Below, in pieces: positions 47,774 through 56,516 of a DNA stretch of 64,000 nucleotides (its first letter is position 1; every line of letters begins with the position of its first letter). A program made the translations under genes and the position numbers. The notes under the pieces were generated by a model that saw nothing but the letters and a program-made list of their open reading frames with translations, searched no databases and was not told the origin of the DNA. Source of the DNA: a virus; the IMG/VR virus record IMGVR_UViG_3300022213_000237, positions 1-64,000 of that record, one strand, 5' to 3'.

Positions 47774-49306
47774 ATGGCGATGACAAATGATCAGAAGAAG
47801 GCGTTTAATGACGCGTTTAAGCGGTTGCTCCTAGATGCAGAGCTACCTAACCCCCCGGATTTAGACGTAGCTTCGATTCTCAATAGCGCCGTGTATGCTA
47901 CCACGGGCGACTTCGTTCTGTATGTTGACCCCCTTGGTAATGACGCGAACGCAGGCACCTTACCGGGTGTTGGCGCGTGTCTTACTGTTAGAGGCGCACT
48001 TGCCAAGGTCCCGAAGGTTATCCGCCACGCGGTCACAATCAATGTTGCTGCGGGTACTTACGAGGGCTTTAACGTCCAGGGATTCACCATTGAGTTGCCT
48101 GAGGATGGCTCTCGCGCCGTCTACTTAGATATCGTTGGTACGTTAAGTGCTGCAACGGTAGCAACTGGCACCAATTCAGGGACGTCCACTGCAGGTTCTG
48201 CAGGTAGCGGAAGCACGTACGGGACATTGACCGATTCTGGCCAAGCTTGGACCGTGAACGATCTCGTAGGAAAGTACGTTGAAGTAACGGTATCAGGCAT
48301 TACACGCGCATACGCGATTGACTCTAACACGGCAACTGCGATTACTATCGTAGGAACGTGGTCTTCTCCTGGTGCTGGCACAGCATACACGATCAAACAA
48401 CACGCATCCATAGTCAACACCATGGTCCCTGTTGTCGAGTTCCCCACAGCTAAATTCGAAGCCAGTCCCGGTGCCGGAAACTTTGTCGCTCACGGCATTG
48501 TCTCGGTGCAGAATAACATGACAGCGCCTAACACGAGTACATTAACCGCTGCATCTAGAATCACGCTGCGTAACCTGCACCTAGACGGTACTACACTACC
48601 TTCCCCCTCAGGGTTTACCGCACTTAGTACTTTGTATGTTGCGGATAATAACCTCGTCTCGTTGTACAATTGTACGATCAGTTCTACTACAGGTGCGACT
48701 CCGAACATCAACACTTCTGGCTCGTTGGCCGTGACCCGATGTTATCTAACGTGTCTGGCGTCTAAACGCGGGATCCATGCCACAGGAGTAGACGGCATAG
48801 CCCCTTCAATAACCGTGACCGGTTCTAGGTTTTCTGGCGGCGCAATTGGCTTTTTGATCTCGGCCCCAACGAAACTCTGCAACGTGACGTCCTCAAGTTT
48901 TACTGGCCAAACGACAGCCGGGATTCAGCAAGCCGCAATGTCACAGATGAGTGTCGTTTCTGGTCTGGTCATGACCGGCGGCGGTGGGTCGACCGTTGGG
49001 ATTTTGATCAACGGTACAGGCGGCGGTGTGTTCGGGAGTTCCATTAGTGCGGGGAGCGTTAGCGGTTTCGGTACGGGTATAAAGGTCGATAATCCTAACG
49101 TGGCGCACCTAGGCACGTGGACGGGTACCGGAAATACTACCGGTATTTCTTTGTCATTAGGCGCGGCGGTTCGCATAGGGTCAGGCACTACTTTGACCGG
49201 AACCACCGAAGTATCAATAGATGGGGTGACATCCGATTTGGCAACGATGCGTGCGGCCTCGCCGAAGTTGATTGTCAACACCTACACCACAAGATTTTAC
49301 GAATAA
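47774..49306 (+). CDS. beta-helix tail spike/appendage protein B
   Basis: 510 residues. Same N-terminal anchor as 44687 (QKKAFNDAFKRLLLDAELPNPPDLD). Then the pectate-lyase-like entry GNDANAGTLPGVGACLTVRGAL and a right-handed beta-helix through about 480 (ITLRNLHLDGTTLPSP, SITVTGSRFSGGAI, VTSSSFTGQTTAG). Likely a trimeric spike. Enzyme activity not readable. Confidence 0.75.
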   Translation: MAMTNDQKKAFNDAFKRLLLDAELPNPPDLDVASILNSAVYATTGDFVLYVDPLGNDANAGTLPGVGACLTVRGALAKVPKVIRHAVTINVAAGTYEGFNVQGFTIELPEDGSRAVYLDIVGTLSAATVATGTNSGTSTAGSAGSGSTYGTLTDSGQAWTVNDLVGKYVEVTVSGITRAYAIDSNTATAITIVGTWSSPGAGTAYTIKQHASIVNTMVPVVEFPTAKFEASPGAGNFVAHGIVSVQNNMTAPNTSTLTAASRITLRNLHLDGTTLPSPSGFTALSTLYVADNNLVSLYNCTISSTTGATPNINTSGSLAVTRCYLTCLASKRGIHATGVDGIAPSITVTGSRFSGGAIGFLISAPTKLCNVTSSSFTGQTTAGIQQAAMSQMSVVSGLVMTGGGGSTVGILINGTGGGVFGSSISAGSVSGFGTGIKVDNPNVAHLGTWTGTGNTTGISLSLGAAVRIGSGTTLTGTTEVSIDGVTSDLATMRAASPKLIVNTYTTRFYE

Positions 49307-49339
49307 TTAGGTGCTGTTTTCCACGGACACCCAAAGAAG

Positions 49340-49346
49340 TAATCTT
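49340..49346 (+). promoter_or_regulatory. candidate late promoter element TAATCTT
   Basis: AAGTAATCTTGG lies 35 bases before ATG 49382, with AAAGGAG between. Confidence 0.35.
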
Positions 49347-49381
49347 GGATACTGAATACCTTTCAAAAGGAGTTTACTTAA

Positions 49382-49816
49382 ATGGCAGCAGAAATGAATC
49401 CTGAACTTAAGCACGCCCTCAATGAGGCATGGCAACGGCTACAACGCGAAGTCGGAATCACCGTTGATTTTCCTTTTGATTTTGCAGACGCTCTGTGTCC
49501 TACGGTTCTCGTCTTGACCGCTGATGGAGCCCCTCTTGAAGGTACTGTCACCGACGCGGGTACGACTTTGGTCAAAATGGATACCACGGACGATGACGTG
49601 ACCGTGAACCTGCCTCCCGCCGCAGACATGAAAGGTCGAGCCATTACCATCATGAGAATTGCCGCCGGCAACGTTGCTACCATTGTGCCCGATGGCGCAG
49701 AAGAGATCAACGGCGAAGTCACCCACGCTCTTGTCGAAGACGCTGAAAGTGTGACCCTAATGTCCGATGGCAGCAATTGGTTCATTGTTGGCTCATTCGC
49801 TGGTAATGCTCCTTAA
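49382..49816 (+). CDS. short tail appendage protein C
   Basis: 144 residues. The N-terminal anchor (LKHALNEAWQRLQREVG...FPFDFADAL) matches spikes A and B. The rest is a beta domain with VTVNLPPAADMKGRAITIMR and a DGSNWFIVG end, a pattern common in fibre tips. So one anchor carries three different payloads. Confidence 0.72.
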   Translation: MAAEMNPELKHALNEAWQRLQREVGITVDFPFDFADALCPTVLVLTADGAPLEGTVTDAGTTLVKMDTTDDDVTVNLPPAADMKGRAITIMRIAAGNVATIVPDGAEEINGEVTHALVEDAESVTLMSDGSNWFIVGSFAGNAP

Positions 49817-50463
49817 TGGCTACTGATTTACAAATGCCGTATGTGGCGCAAGCTCTTACCGCCGACGGAGGTTCGGATGGTCGACTTACCGTCGCCTCCA
49901 CCGCGAATCTACGTAAAGGCGCTAGAGTGTTGTTGCGTGATAATACTAACGATGCCGTGGAGTTAGAAATCACGAAAATCGTGGACGCCACACACGTGGA
50001 AGTAAAAGATCCTTCGAAGATCGGCTCTTTCCTGTACGATTGTTCAGCATACGTCATCACCGGCATGTCTCCGCCCGTAAACGACACCTTCACGACCGCA
50101 GGTACGGGTGGAACCCTGCCTGACGGCGATTATTACTACCGAGTTACGGCTGTTAATTACTTAGGTAATGAGACTCTGCCCTCGGTGGAGACCAACTTAG
50201 TTATTTCCGCAGGTACGGCAACGCAAATAGTTACGGTGAAATGGGCTGCTGTGGCCGGCGCCGTGAAGTACAAGATTTACGGCAGAACCACTGGCGCAGA
50301 GCTATACATGGCTACAGTTTCGGCTGGTACGCTTGAGTGGGTTGATGATGGTAGCGTCACACCCGCAGGCGCATTACCTGTGTCCAATGGGACCGTAAAC
50401 AGCGCCATCCTCACCCAGAACAAGCAAACGGACATGTACGCTCGTACGTGGACTTGGTTCTAA
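49816..50463 (+). CDS. tail fibre-region protein with FnIII-like domain
   Basis: 215 residues from a TAATG overlap. N-terminal beta domain; residues about 105-180 (GDYYYRVTAVNYLGNETLPS...AVAGAVKYKIYGR) resemble a fibronectin-III-like fold common in phage fibres. No anchor. Probably assembles with protein C. Confidence 0.68.
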   Translation: MATDLQMPYVAQALTADGGSDGRLTVASTANLRKGARVLLRDNTNDAVELEITKIVDATHVEVKDPSKIGSFLYDCSAYVITGMSPPVNDTFTTAGTGGTLPDGDYYYRVTAVNYLGNETLPSVETNLVISAGTATQIVTVKWAAVAGAVKYKIYGRTTGAELYMATVSAGTLEWVDDGSVTPAGALPVSNGTVNSAILTQNKQTDMYARTWTWF

Positions 50464-50487
50464 GGCTTTAGTACGCTCTAAAACGCC

Positions 50488-50772
50488 ATGGATCTCGACG
50501 TCTTCATTAAAAGCTTGCAAAACACGACCGAGAACATCAGCGCTTTGCTGGAAAAATGGGACCAGCTAAATCCAGACCTCACCGCCCACTACGTGGACGA
50601 GCTTGTGATGCTTATTGCTCGGATTCCCACAGCACTCATGATAGCCACTTCAAAGAATGTCGCCCTCACCTACGAGGTTGTTCGTTTTGAGAAAGAACTT
50701 CAGCTCAACAAATTCGCGCTTCAAAAGCTTGGTGTGGACGTCGATGCGATTTTGAATTTCAGCACCGAGTAA
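50488..50772 (+). CDS. small helical protein
   Basis: 94 residues, all helical (VFIKSLQNTTENISALLEKW, VVRFEKELQLNKFALQKL). Last gene of the plus-strand late block; its end overlaps the convergent 50759 gene by 14 bases. Possibly a fibre chaperone, by position only. Confidence 0.6.
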   Translation: MDLDVFIKSLQNTTENISALLEKWDQLNPDLTAHYVDELVMLIARIPTALMIATSKNVALTYEVVRFEKELQLNKFALQKLGVDVDAILNFSTE

Positions 50773-51037
50773 CGGTACAAGCTTCTCGTCTGTTGTCAAC
50801 TGATATCGCCGCCTCTATCAGCTTCCAGTTGGGTGAAGCTGTACCGTCCTTGAGCATTGGAATACCTTCGGGTGTGAGTATGAACACATAATAGAGACCG
50901 TATGGGTCCTTTACGTCGTAAGCCCAGGCGATATGGCGAGAGCATTCTCCTCCGGGAGGAAAGTAATAGACCACCTTCCAACCCCTCTTCTTGTCTGTCT
51001 TGGGGTCGGTGTAGCCCCAGATTTCGCCCGGCTTCAT
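50759..51037 (-). CDS. small hypothetical protein
   Basis: 92 residues. The sequence MKPGEIWGYTDPKTDKKRGWKVVYYFPPGG suggests a small SH3-like beta barrel (PGEIW start is typical of these). Its 3' end overlaps the convergent gene. No separate promoter; probably follows the RNA ligase transcript. Confidence 0.6.
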   Translation of the reverse strand: MKPGEIWGYTDPKTDKKRGWKVVYYFPPGGECSRHIAWAYDVKDPYGLYYVFILTPEGIPMLKDGTASPNWKLIEAAISVDNRREACTVTRC

Positions 51038-51070
51038 GTCGTAGCCTCAGAAGCCATAATCGGGGTCTTG

Positions 51071-52063
51071 TTAATCATCCTCTGGAATATCCTTCGTGAG
51101 TGCGGTGAAGATTTGTGTCTGTGCGGGCGCTGGGGTCTTAGACACTAGGCGCTTAAACCGCCTACCTGCTTCGGAGCTAATGGCTTTGATTGCTTCCTTT
51201 GAGGCAACGATTTCGTCCCGCCCTTCGACGAGCACGTCTTCGACCATTAGGGTAATAAACTCTTGGGTATCCTTAATACTTACATCACGGCCCAGTTTGG
51301 CTTTCAGCTTGTCGACCACGTGTTCCGCACGACCTTCCGTAACCCACTCCTCCGCGATGTCTTGAGCCTTAGTTAGGAGTTCTAACTTCTCTGGCGAGGC
51401 GTTTGTATCTCGTTTGGAGCGTCGTTCCGAGAACTCGGGGCGTTTGTGTTTGGCAATAAGCCGTTCACCATTATTTGTTCTCACCTCAATGGGCGGCCTG
51501 ATGACAATGCCCTCAGAGATTTTGGGTTCTAGAATACCGTTACGTGCTGCCTGTCTGCTCGGCAGGTCCCGCTCTCGATCGAGAGTGGGTATGTCCGCGT
51601 CCACTAGATTCCAGGCCACGAATTGTAGTCCTAACTTGGACACAAGGAATTCAGCTTGCTCCACGCCCAACCATTTCTTGGTGGTGTCTAAGTCGTCAGA
51701 CATCAAGACATCGAAGGCCACGAACTTCAACTTGTCGCCATAGGTGTCTTTCATGCCCTGCCACTTACCACCATAGGCCTCACCGAAGACCACCATTTTC
51801 TCCACGCCCAACTCAAGGAATCGGCGTTTCAGGTCTTCGACGTCGAAGACGGCCACGAAGTTATCGTGTTTCTCTCCACCGGAAAAGAAGGTGATTTCCG
51901 CTTCCACTTGTTGGGGGCCATCGTCGGTAAGTGGCGGCCCAACTACTTTACGCCTCAAACTAATATGGGCGGAAGTGCCGTGAATTTTTTCGAGGGCGTA
52001 AACTTGCTTGAATGCAAGGACTTTATTGTTCTTGTATAGGTTGTCAATTTTGAGGTAGCCCAT
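51071..52063 (-). CDS. RNA ligase, T4 Rnl2-type
   Basis: 330 residues. Motif I EKIHGTSAHI gives the AMP-accepting Lys26; motif IIIa-like VVFGEAYGG; motif IV SEGIVIRPP; motif V IAKHKRPEF. A C-terminal helical domain of about 110 residues is longer than in T4 Rnl2. It would seal nicked RNA, for example tRNAs cut by host anticodon nucleases. Together with the Thg1-like enzyme and tRNAs it suggests RNA repair. Confidence 0.88.
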   Translation of the reverse strand: MGYLKIDNLYKNNKVLAFKQVYALEKIHGTSAHISLRRKVVGPPLTDDGPQQVEAEITFFSGGEKHDNFVAVFDVEDLKRRFLELGVEKMVVFGEAYGGKWQGMKDTYGDKLKFVAFDVLMSDDLDTTKKWLGVEQAEFLVSKLGLQFVAWNLVDADIPTLDRERDLPSRQAARNGILEPKISEGIVIRPPIEVRTNNGERLIAKHKRPEFSERRSKRDTNASPEKLELLTKAQDIAEEWVTEGRAEHVVDKLKAKLGRDVSIKDTQEFITLMVEDVLVEGRDEIVASKEAIKAISSEAGRRFKRLVSKTPAPAQTQIFTALTKDIPEDD

Positions 52064-52064
52064 A

Positions 52065-52370
52065 TTACATTACCTCTGCGCGTGTGGTCGCGGTCTGAAT
52101 CCATGAGGTTTTGACAATGTTTACTACGCCATCGTCGAAACGCACGGGCGTGTAGCTGTCGCAGTCGGGTCCAACTACTTGGAACGTAAGGCCGGAGCCC
52201 CGTACACGGCGACGCTCTCCGGGTGAGAAAGATGCAGGACCTCCAAAGAGTTTGGCCACCAACAACGAAATTAGCCCCACGATTGCCATGAATCCGCCCC
52301 AGACCGCACTTGCTACCAGGAACTTGGTATCGCCGTCTAAGGTATTGAAGTTCTCAAAAATTGTGTCCAT
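52065..52370 (-). CDS. small membrane protein
   Basis: 101 residues from ATG; an in-frame GTG at 52376 is possible. One strong helix (FLVASAVWGGFMAIVGLISLLVAKL, in part) then a soluble domain. Next to the RNA ligase, one base away. Function unknown. Confidence 0.6.
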   Translation of the reverse strand: MDTIFENFNTLDGDTKFLVASAVWGGFMAIVGLISLLVAKLFGGPASFSPGERRRVRGSGLTFQVVGPDCDSYTPVRFDDGVVNIVKTSWIQTATTRAEVM

Positions 52371-52379
52371 GGACACTTC

Positions 52380-52598
52380 TTAGCGGGAGATCGTAGGCCC
52401 AATCCAGGTTAGGGTGTCGTTCTTTAGCTCCACTAGCTTGGTGTTTTGGAGCATGCCGATAATTCGGTTGTAGGATTGAATGTCGAGAGTATTCATCATT
52501 CTCGCGTACAGGTGTCCATTCGGAATCGAACCCAGGGATTGAATTGCTTCCCCTACTGCCGCCACTAATTGGAGTGCCGCGTTTTGTTGTTTAGTCAT
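52380..52598 (-). CDS. small helical protein, leaderless
   Basis: 72 residues, winged-helix-like pattern (YNRIIGMLQNTKLVELKNDTLTW at the end). Start fixed by promoter. First gene of a unit likely to include the ligase. Confidence 0.62.
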   Translation of the reverse strand: MTKQQNAALQLVAAVGEAIQSLGSIPNGHLYARMMNTLDIQSYNRIIGMLQNTKLVELKNDTLTWIGPTISR

Positions 52599-52634
52599 GA
52601 TTTCTTTCTATCAAAGAATTGGGGATCTTGTCAA
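52599..52634 (-). promoter_or_regulatory. leaderless-type promoter for 52598
   Basis: TTGACA (52629-52634), 18-base spacer with AGATCC, TAGAAA (52605-52610), six bases to ATG. Confidence 0.78.
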
Positions 52635-52906
52635 GGGAAATAAAGAACGGGTTTATCTTCATTGGGATCTTTTATACGATTCAGCTCTTGAACCCATTCA
52701 TTTAGCGTCTTATCTGCTTGGATAACGTTGATGTCGATTAACTCCGGAGCATCTACATCCAGCGCTTTGCGTTGTTCGACCAATTGTTGGATGTCGTAGC
52801 TCAGACCCTCTCGGTCATCGGCATCGAGGTTTTTCCATTGGAGCATTCCCGCCGCGATTCGCGCCACTGCCATCGGGTAGTTCGTAACGAACGTTAAGGT
52901 ATTCAA
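52631..52906 (-). CDS. small hypothetical protein (TTG start)
   Basis: 91 residues. TTG at 52906 overlaps the previous stop as TTGA. Helical, acidic (DREGLSYDIQQLVEQRKALD). The stop is close to the -35 box of the next promoter. No family recognised. Confidence 0.58.
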   Translation of the reverse strand: MNTLTFVTNYPMAVARIAAGMLQWKNLDADDREGLSYDIQQLVEQRKALDVDAPELIDINVIQADKTLNEWVQELNRIKDPNEDKPVLYFP

Positions 52907-53160
52907 GGGTAATAACCCTTTAAACCTGGCGGGCGCTCAAGGCCCTCAAAGCGGACGGCGCGAACAAGCTTTAAATCCTCAAGACCTGTCACAATAACGG
53001 TTTCTAATACTTGGCCGGTTTCATCGAGCGGGAAGAATTCATTGTGATTGGTCATGAGCAGGAATTTCATGTACTCGCTTTCGACCTCGTACACAGAGTA
53101 GACCCCGTCGTTGACGAGACACTTGACTTCGTACGGCAGCTTGTACAGACCCTCGTTCAT
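52903..53160 (-). CDS. small hypothetical protein
   Basis: 85 residues, beta-rich (YSVYEVESEYMKFLLMTNHNEFFPL). ATGA overlap with the upstream gene. Part of a chain of overlapping early genes from 54.5 to 52.6 kb. Confidence 0.6.
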   Translation of the reverse strand: MNEGLYKLPYEVKCLVNDGVYSVYEVESEYMKFLLMTNHNEFFPLDETGQVLETVIVTGLEDLKLVRAVRFEGLERPPGLKGYYP

Positions 53161-53393
53161 GGTTCCTTGCCCAGTGCTTCTTCAGCGGCATCACTCAAGA
53201 TAGAATCAACACTCTCTATTGCGTCTTCAAGGGAGGTGAATCCGTCAATAACGTTCATTACCGTGATGGCGTACTGTCTCATCATTTCTTTCTGGGTTTT
53301 GGTAAGGTTTTCGGTCATGCGAAGAAGATGTTCGTTCAGTAGCGTACGCGCTGCGGCTAGGCGTTGTTCTATGTAGTAGTATTTTCGGGGCAT
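53157..53393 (-). CDS. small helical protein
   Basis: 78 residues: one long helix (LAAARTLLNEHLLRMTENLTKTQ) and a second acidic helix. TAATG overlap upstream, ATGA overlap downstream. No family recognised. Confidence 0.6.
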   Translation of the reverse strand: MPRKYYYIEQRLAAARTLLNEHLLRMTENLTKTQKEMMRQYAITVMNVIDGFTSLEDAIESVDSILSDAAEEALGKEP

Positions 53394-53707
53394 TAGAGAC
53401 CTTTCAAGACCGGTACAGGATCTTCACCGCGCATGGCTATAGCCACAGACGCATAGGCCCGTACAATCTCTCGATTCTTAAGCTTACTCTTAACAGGTAG
53501 GGTCGCGGTCAGTACGGCAATAAGGAATTCAGCCGATGCACGCTCTAGGCGAAAATCATTAAGAAGAACATCAACCCCCTCAAATTCTCCGTTCCTTAAC
53601 AGAGGATCGATGAGATTGTAGACTTCTTGAATAGCTTCGTCAGTTTTACCGTCTCTATCCAACCCCAGGGCAGGAACCCACGACACACAATGTTCTAGCT
53701 TATCCAC
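53393..53707 (-). CDS. small hypothetical protein (GTG start)
   Basis: 104 residues, helical (EFEGVDVLLNDFRLERASAEFLIAVL, in part). GTG at 53707 lies inside the end of the upstream gene. No family recognised. Confidence 0.58.
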   Translation of the reverse strand: MDKLEHCVSWVPALGLDRDGKTDEAIQEVYNLIDPLLRNGEFEGVDVLLNDFRLERASAEFLIAVLTATLPVKSKLKNREIVRAYASVAIAMRGEDPVPVLKGL

Positions 53708-53906
53708 CGTTAATCTCCGTATTTAGAATTTCTTCCAAATCTCGTAAATCCTTGGTCACAGTTTCTAGTTCCAGCACTTCTCGAGCAACTTCGAGTGGCA
53801 TAGTTTGTTTTTCAATCCACGCAGCAAAATTGCTTCCAATTACTAAGTTCTGAACCATAAGGCGAGCCCTTTGGACCGTCTCATACCAACCATCTATTTT
53901 AGCCAC
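53700..53906 (-). CDS. small helical protein (GTG start)
   Basis: 68 residues, helical. GTG overlaps the end of the upstream protease gene by 8 bases. No family recognised. Confidence 0.58.
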   Translation of the reverse strand: MAKIDGWYETVQRARLMVQNLVIGSNFAAWIEKQTMPLEVAREVLELETVTKDLRDLEEILNTEINGG

Positions 53907-54525
53907 GGACGCACCCCATGTTCTTTAAAGTGAGAGGATCGTGCCAAGCGTAGATGAGCGGCTCCCAGGAATTAGCTTGGGCATCACGTACTTTCTGAAC
54001 TACCTCGGCGATGGTGTCCACGCGCGTTGAAGGCCATCCGTAGTCCATATAGGCCCACGTGCCGTCGCGGAACTTAATCAGATTGACGTTGTGGCCACCG
54101 TAGCCAGCGTGGTCGGTCGAGCCAGGTTCTCCTTTGTTCTTCCACATGACCGTGAGAAGATACGTGGTCTCGATTCCGAGAGCTGACCGGGTGTTGTTTT
54201 GCAACTCGTTACGCATCACCGCTGCAGAATAGCGTCCGAATTCGTCGCAATCACCAATGAACTTCTCCGGCTCATTATCGGCCCGCCACTGAATGTGACC
54301 GATTGAACTAGTGGCATCCCACAGTTCCCGCCATGAATCCGCACGCCATTTAAGTGTGCGAATATAGCTAACCAAATCGCTTAGCGATTCGAAGCGTTTA
54401 AGCGGGGTGTTACGGGTTTTGCGTTGCCAGATCAGGGCATAAAGGTTCGACCAAAACCGCATTACGCCCGCGCGGAAGTAAAACCACAACAATGCCGATA
54501 ACAGGAAGTCTTTTGCTTTGCTCAT
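53899..54525 (-). CDS. transglutaminase-like cysteine protease, membrane-anchored
   Basis: 208 residues. N-terminal helix (FLLSALLWFYFRAGVMRFW) likely membrane anchor. GDCDEFGRYSA gives Cys93, GGHNVNLIKF His145 and WAYMDYG Asp161, the C-H-D triad of transglutaminase/BTLCP-type peptidases. AGGA before ATG. Could trim a host or phage protein at the membrane; substrate unknown. Confidence 0.78.
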   Translation of the reverse strand: MSKAKDFLLSALLWFYFRAGVMRFWSNLYALIWQRKTRNTPLKRFESLSDLVSYIRTLKWRADSWRELWDATSSIGHIQWRADNEPEKFIGDCDEFGRYSAAVMRNELQNNTRSALGIETTYLLTVMWKNKGEPGSTDHAGYGGHNVNLIKFRDGTWAYMDYGWPSTRVDTIAEVVQKVRDAQANSWEPLIYAWHDPLTLKNMGCVRG

Positions 54526-54550
54526 GCTTCCTGTTATTGCGGGTAGATCT

Positions 54551-55177
54551 TTAAGAATCGAAGCCGAAAATCATACGCACGTTTTCGCCGCCGTATTTGG
54601 TAGCAAGCTCTTTAACTGCGGCAATAAAGTCATCAAGGCCATCGGGTGCGTCCCAAGAGGTACGCACGTGCGTGGCGTCGCTTCGTGTGGCGAATTCATC
54701 CTCTTCGACGACAACGACACCTGGCCCTGCGATGTCCCCGCTCCAACTCGTGGGCATGATTCCAGCACGCAATGCCCTGTAGGCGGGGACATCCAGCACT
54801 CCATACTGGGTTCGGCGCGGTCGCGGGTGCGCGAGGATTTCTGCGAAAGTAGCATACCCTTGGCTATGGTCACCTAGGTCGTGACCATCGATTTGATCAC
54901 CTTCGTCGTCCCACTCCGGCTCCACATATTCAAAGTCTTCAGGAAAGCCGCGATCCGAGGTAAGTGGCGCAACTGGATCGAAGGTTTTAATTCCCGCAAA
55001 ACCATAGCCGTTACGAACGTCGGCCAGCCACGCAAACCAGTAGTAATTGCGGTCACGACCATATTTGAACTCCCCGCCCACATCTTTGTTTGTCTTGAAA
55101 TCGTACTTAGCGGTTTCGACATCAATCCATTTGTTGTCTTGCTTGCGTTGTACTATGTAGTGAATGTCTGTTCCCAT
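54551..55177 (-). CDS. conserved phage hypothetical protein
   Basis: 208 residues. MGTDIHYIVQRKQDNKWIDVE and the later YYWFAWLADVRNGYGF are features of a widespread phage family without known function. AAAGGA ribosome site before ATG. Acidic throughout. Confidence 0.7.
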   Translation of the reverse strand: MGTDIHYIVQRKQDNKWIDVETAKYDFKTNKDVGGEFKYGRDRNYYWFAWLADVRNGYGFAGIKTFDPVAPLTSDRGFPEDFEYVEPEWDDEGDQIDGHDLGDHSQGYATFAEILAHPRPRRTQYGVLDVPAYRALRAGIMPTSWSGDIAGPGVVVVEEDEFATRSDATHVRTSWDAPDGLDDFIAAVKELATKYGGENVRMIFGFDS

Positions 55178-55198
55178 GATTTATCCTTTATCTGTAGA

Positions 55199-55894
55199 TC
55201 AAGAACCCGAACCCAATCGTCCCGCACCAGCACCCAGTTTGCCTTCGGTGCCGAGACTAATGGATTGACCTGCGGCACGACCCGCAGCACGTGCACCCGC
55301 ATCAAACCCACTACGAGCGACTCGTTTTCTGGTACGGAGATTGGAGGCAAACCAGCGTTCGACCGCCTCGTCGTTAGAGGCAATGCGTGCCAACGCCGTG
55401 CTCTTGCCGTCGGCGGCAGCCTTCGCCTTAAACTCTTCGCTGTCTTTCTTCAAGCGTTCGGCAAGGGCATCGACCACACCTAGCCGGAAGTTATTGCACC
55501 ACGTACGACCGTAGCTATTGTTGGCTAATTTGAGTAGCCGGTCTGTCTCGTTGATGAGCCAGCGATACATGTATCGCACCGTGTCCGCATCTGATTTGCG
55601 ACCCACGATTGAAAGCCCTTCAGTACCAAAGACGTAGACCTTACATCCGTTGGCTCTAGCCAGTACGGTCGCGAGCCTCGACTTCCAGGTCGAAGTAGAG
55701 TTATCAAGCAGGTCGTTTCTGAAGTCTTGGATTTGCTCCTCTTGGGTGCCGACTTCCAGAGTAGCGGCATCAAGACGGTATTCGTCCATGATACGCTGGG
55801 CGAGGGACATGGCGGCCGCCGCCTCGTGAACGTTGTCGGACTTGGAGAGGCGTAGTAGCTTCTGGACTCGGTCAACGGCTTCGGCTAAGTTCAT
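55199..55894 (-). CDS. DUF2786-like protein
   Basis: 231 residues. RVQKLLRLSKSDNVHEAAAAMSLAQRIMDEYRL (in part) gives the DUF2786 pattern (repeat-like helices with N-xHEAxxA). The middle (RLATVLARANGCKVYVFG) fits its partner domain. The C-terminal 40 residues are Gly/Ala/Arg-rich. Function unknown; leaderless promoter. Confidence 0.8.
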   Translation of the reverse strand: MNLAEAVDRVQKLLRLSKSDNVHEAAAAMSLAQRIMDEYRLDAATLEVGTQEEQIQDFRNDLLDNSTSTWKSRLATVLARANGCKVYVFGTEGLSIVGRKSDADTVRYMYRWLINETDRLLKLANNSYGRTWCNNFRLGVVDALAERLKKDSEEFKAKAAADGKSTALARIASNDEAVERWFASNLRTRKRVARSGFDAGARAAGRAAGQSISLGTEGKLGAGAGRLGSGS

Positions 55895-55930
55895 GGCTCA
55901 CTTATACCATTAAAGAGAATCGCTTGTCAA
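55895..55930 (-). promoter_or_regulatory. leaderless-type promoter for 55894
   Basis: TTGACA (55925-55930), 18-base spacer, TATAAG (55901-55906), six bit-length bases to ATG. Confidence 0.85.
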
Positions 55931-55943
55931 GTTCTTAAGCGGC

Positions 55944-56126
55944 TCATTTCTTCACCACACACCAGTCGGCGTGAATCGACTTAGCTTTCTCGGCTCCGCA
56001 AACGCACTTAGGCTTGAATTCGTAGCGAAGCATACGCGCCTCTTTCCATGTTTGTGATTCGTTCCCCGGCTCCCACAACCACTCGGCGAAAGCTTGTAAC
56101 TCTTCGGGGGTTACTTCTGACATCAT
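55944..56126 (-). CDS. small zinc-knuckle protein
   Basis: 60 residues (ATG at 56126 or 56123). CVCGAEKAKSIHADWCVVKK is a metal site of the type CxC-x(n)-H-x3-C. Helical N-terminal part. Function unknown. Confidence 0.6.
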   Translation of the reverse strand: MMSEVTPEELQAFAEWLWEPGNESQTWKEARMLRYEFKPKCVCGAEKAKSIHADWCVVKK

Positions 56127-56174
56127 GGATGCGGCTCCGTTTTAAAGTTATCCCGATTTAGAGCGTCATGATCT

Positions 56175-56513
56175 CTAGATTTTGTCGTACCGGAACATAT
56201 CCTCTTCAGCACAGTCTTTCTCTGCCGCCGCAACATAAGCACGGAAGGCTTTGACCATGTGGGCGTATATTTGGTCATACTCTACGTCATCCACTTGATA
56301 CTCGTGAATAGAGTTAGTGAGTATATCCATTAGCTCGCGAACTACGGTGTTCTCCATGCCACTAAAATGGTCGCGTGGAGTCACGATAACTGTGTGGCCG
56401 GAATCGATTATTTCCTTCGCTACGGCAGCCGCTTCTTCGTAAGTTTTGTGCAAAGAGCCGTATTCTTGGCTTCCTACGCGCACTTCGTATATGGTTTTGA
56501 TTTTCTTGGTCAT
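56175..56513 (-). CDS. hypothetical alpha/beta protein
   Basis: 112 residues. YEVRVGSQEYGSLHKTYEEAAAVAKEIIDSG is a common strand-then-helix pattern in small phage proteins. Acidic C-terminal helices. Function unknown. Confidence 0.62.
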   Translation of the reverse strand: MTKKIKTIYEVRVGSQEYGSLHKTYEEAAAVAKEIIDSGHTVIVTPRDHFSGMENTVVRELMDILTNSIHEYQVDDVEYDQIYAHMVKAFRAYVAAAEKDCAEEDMFRYDKI

Positions 56514-56516
56514 AAT

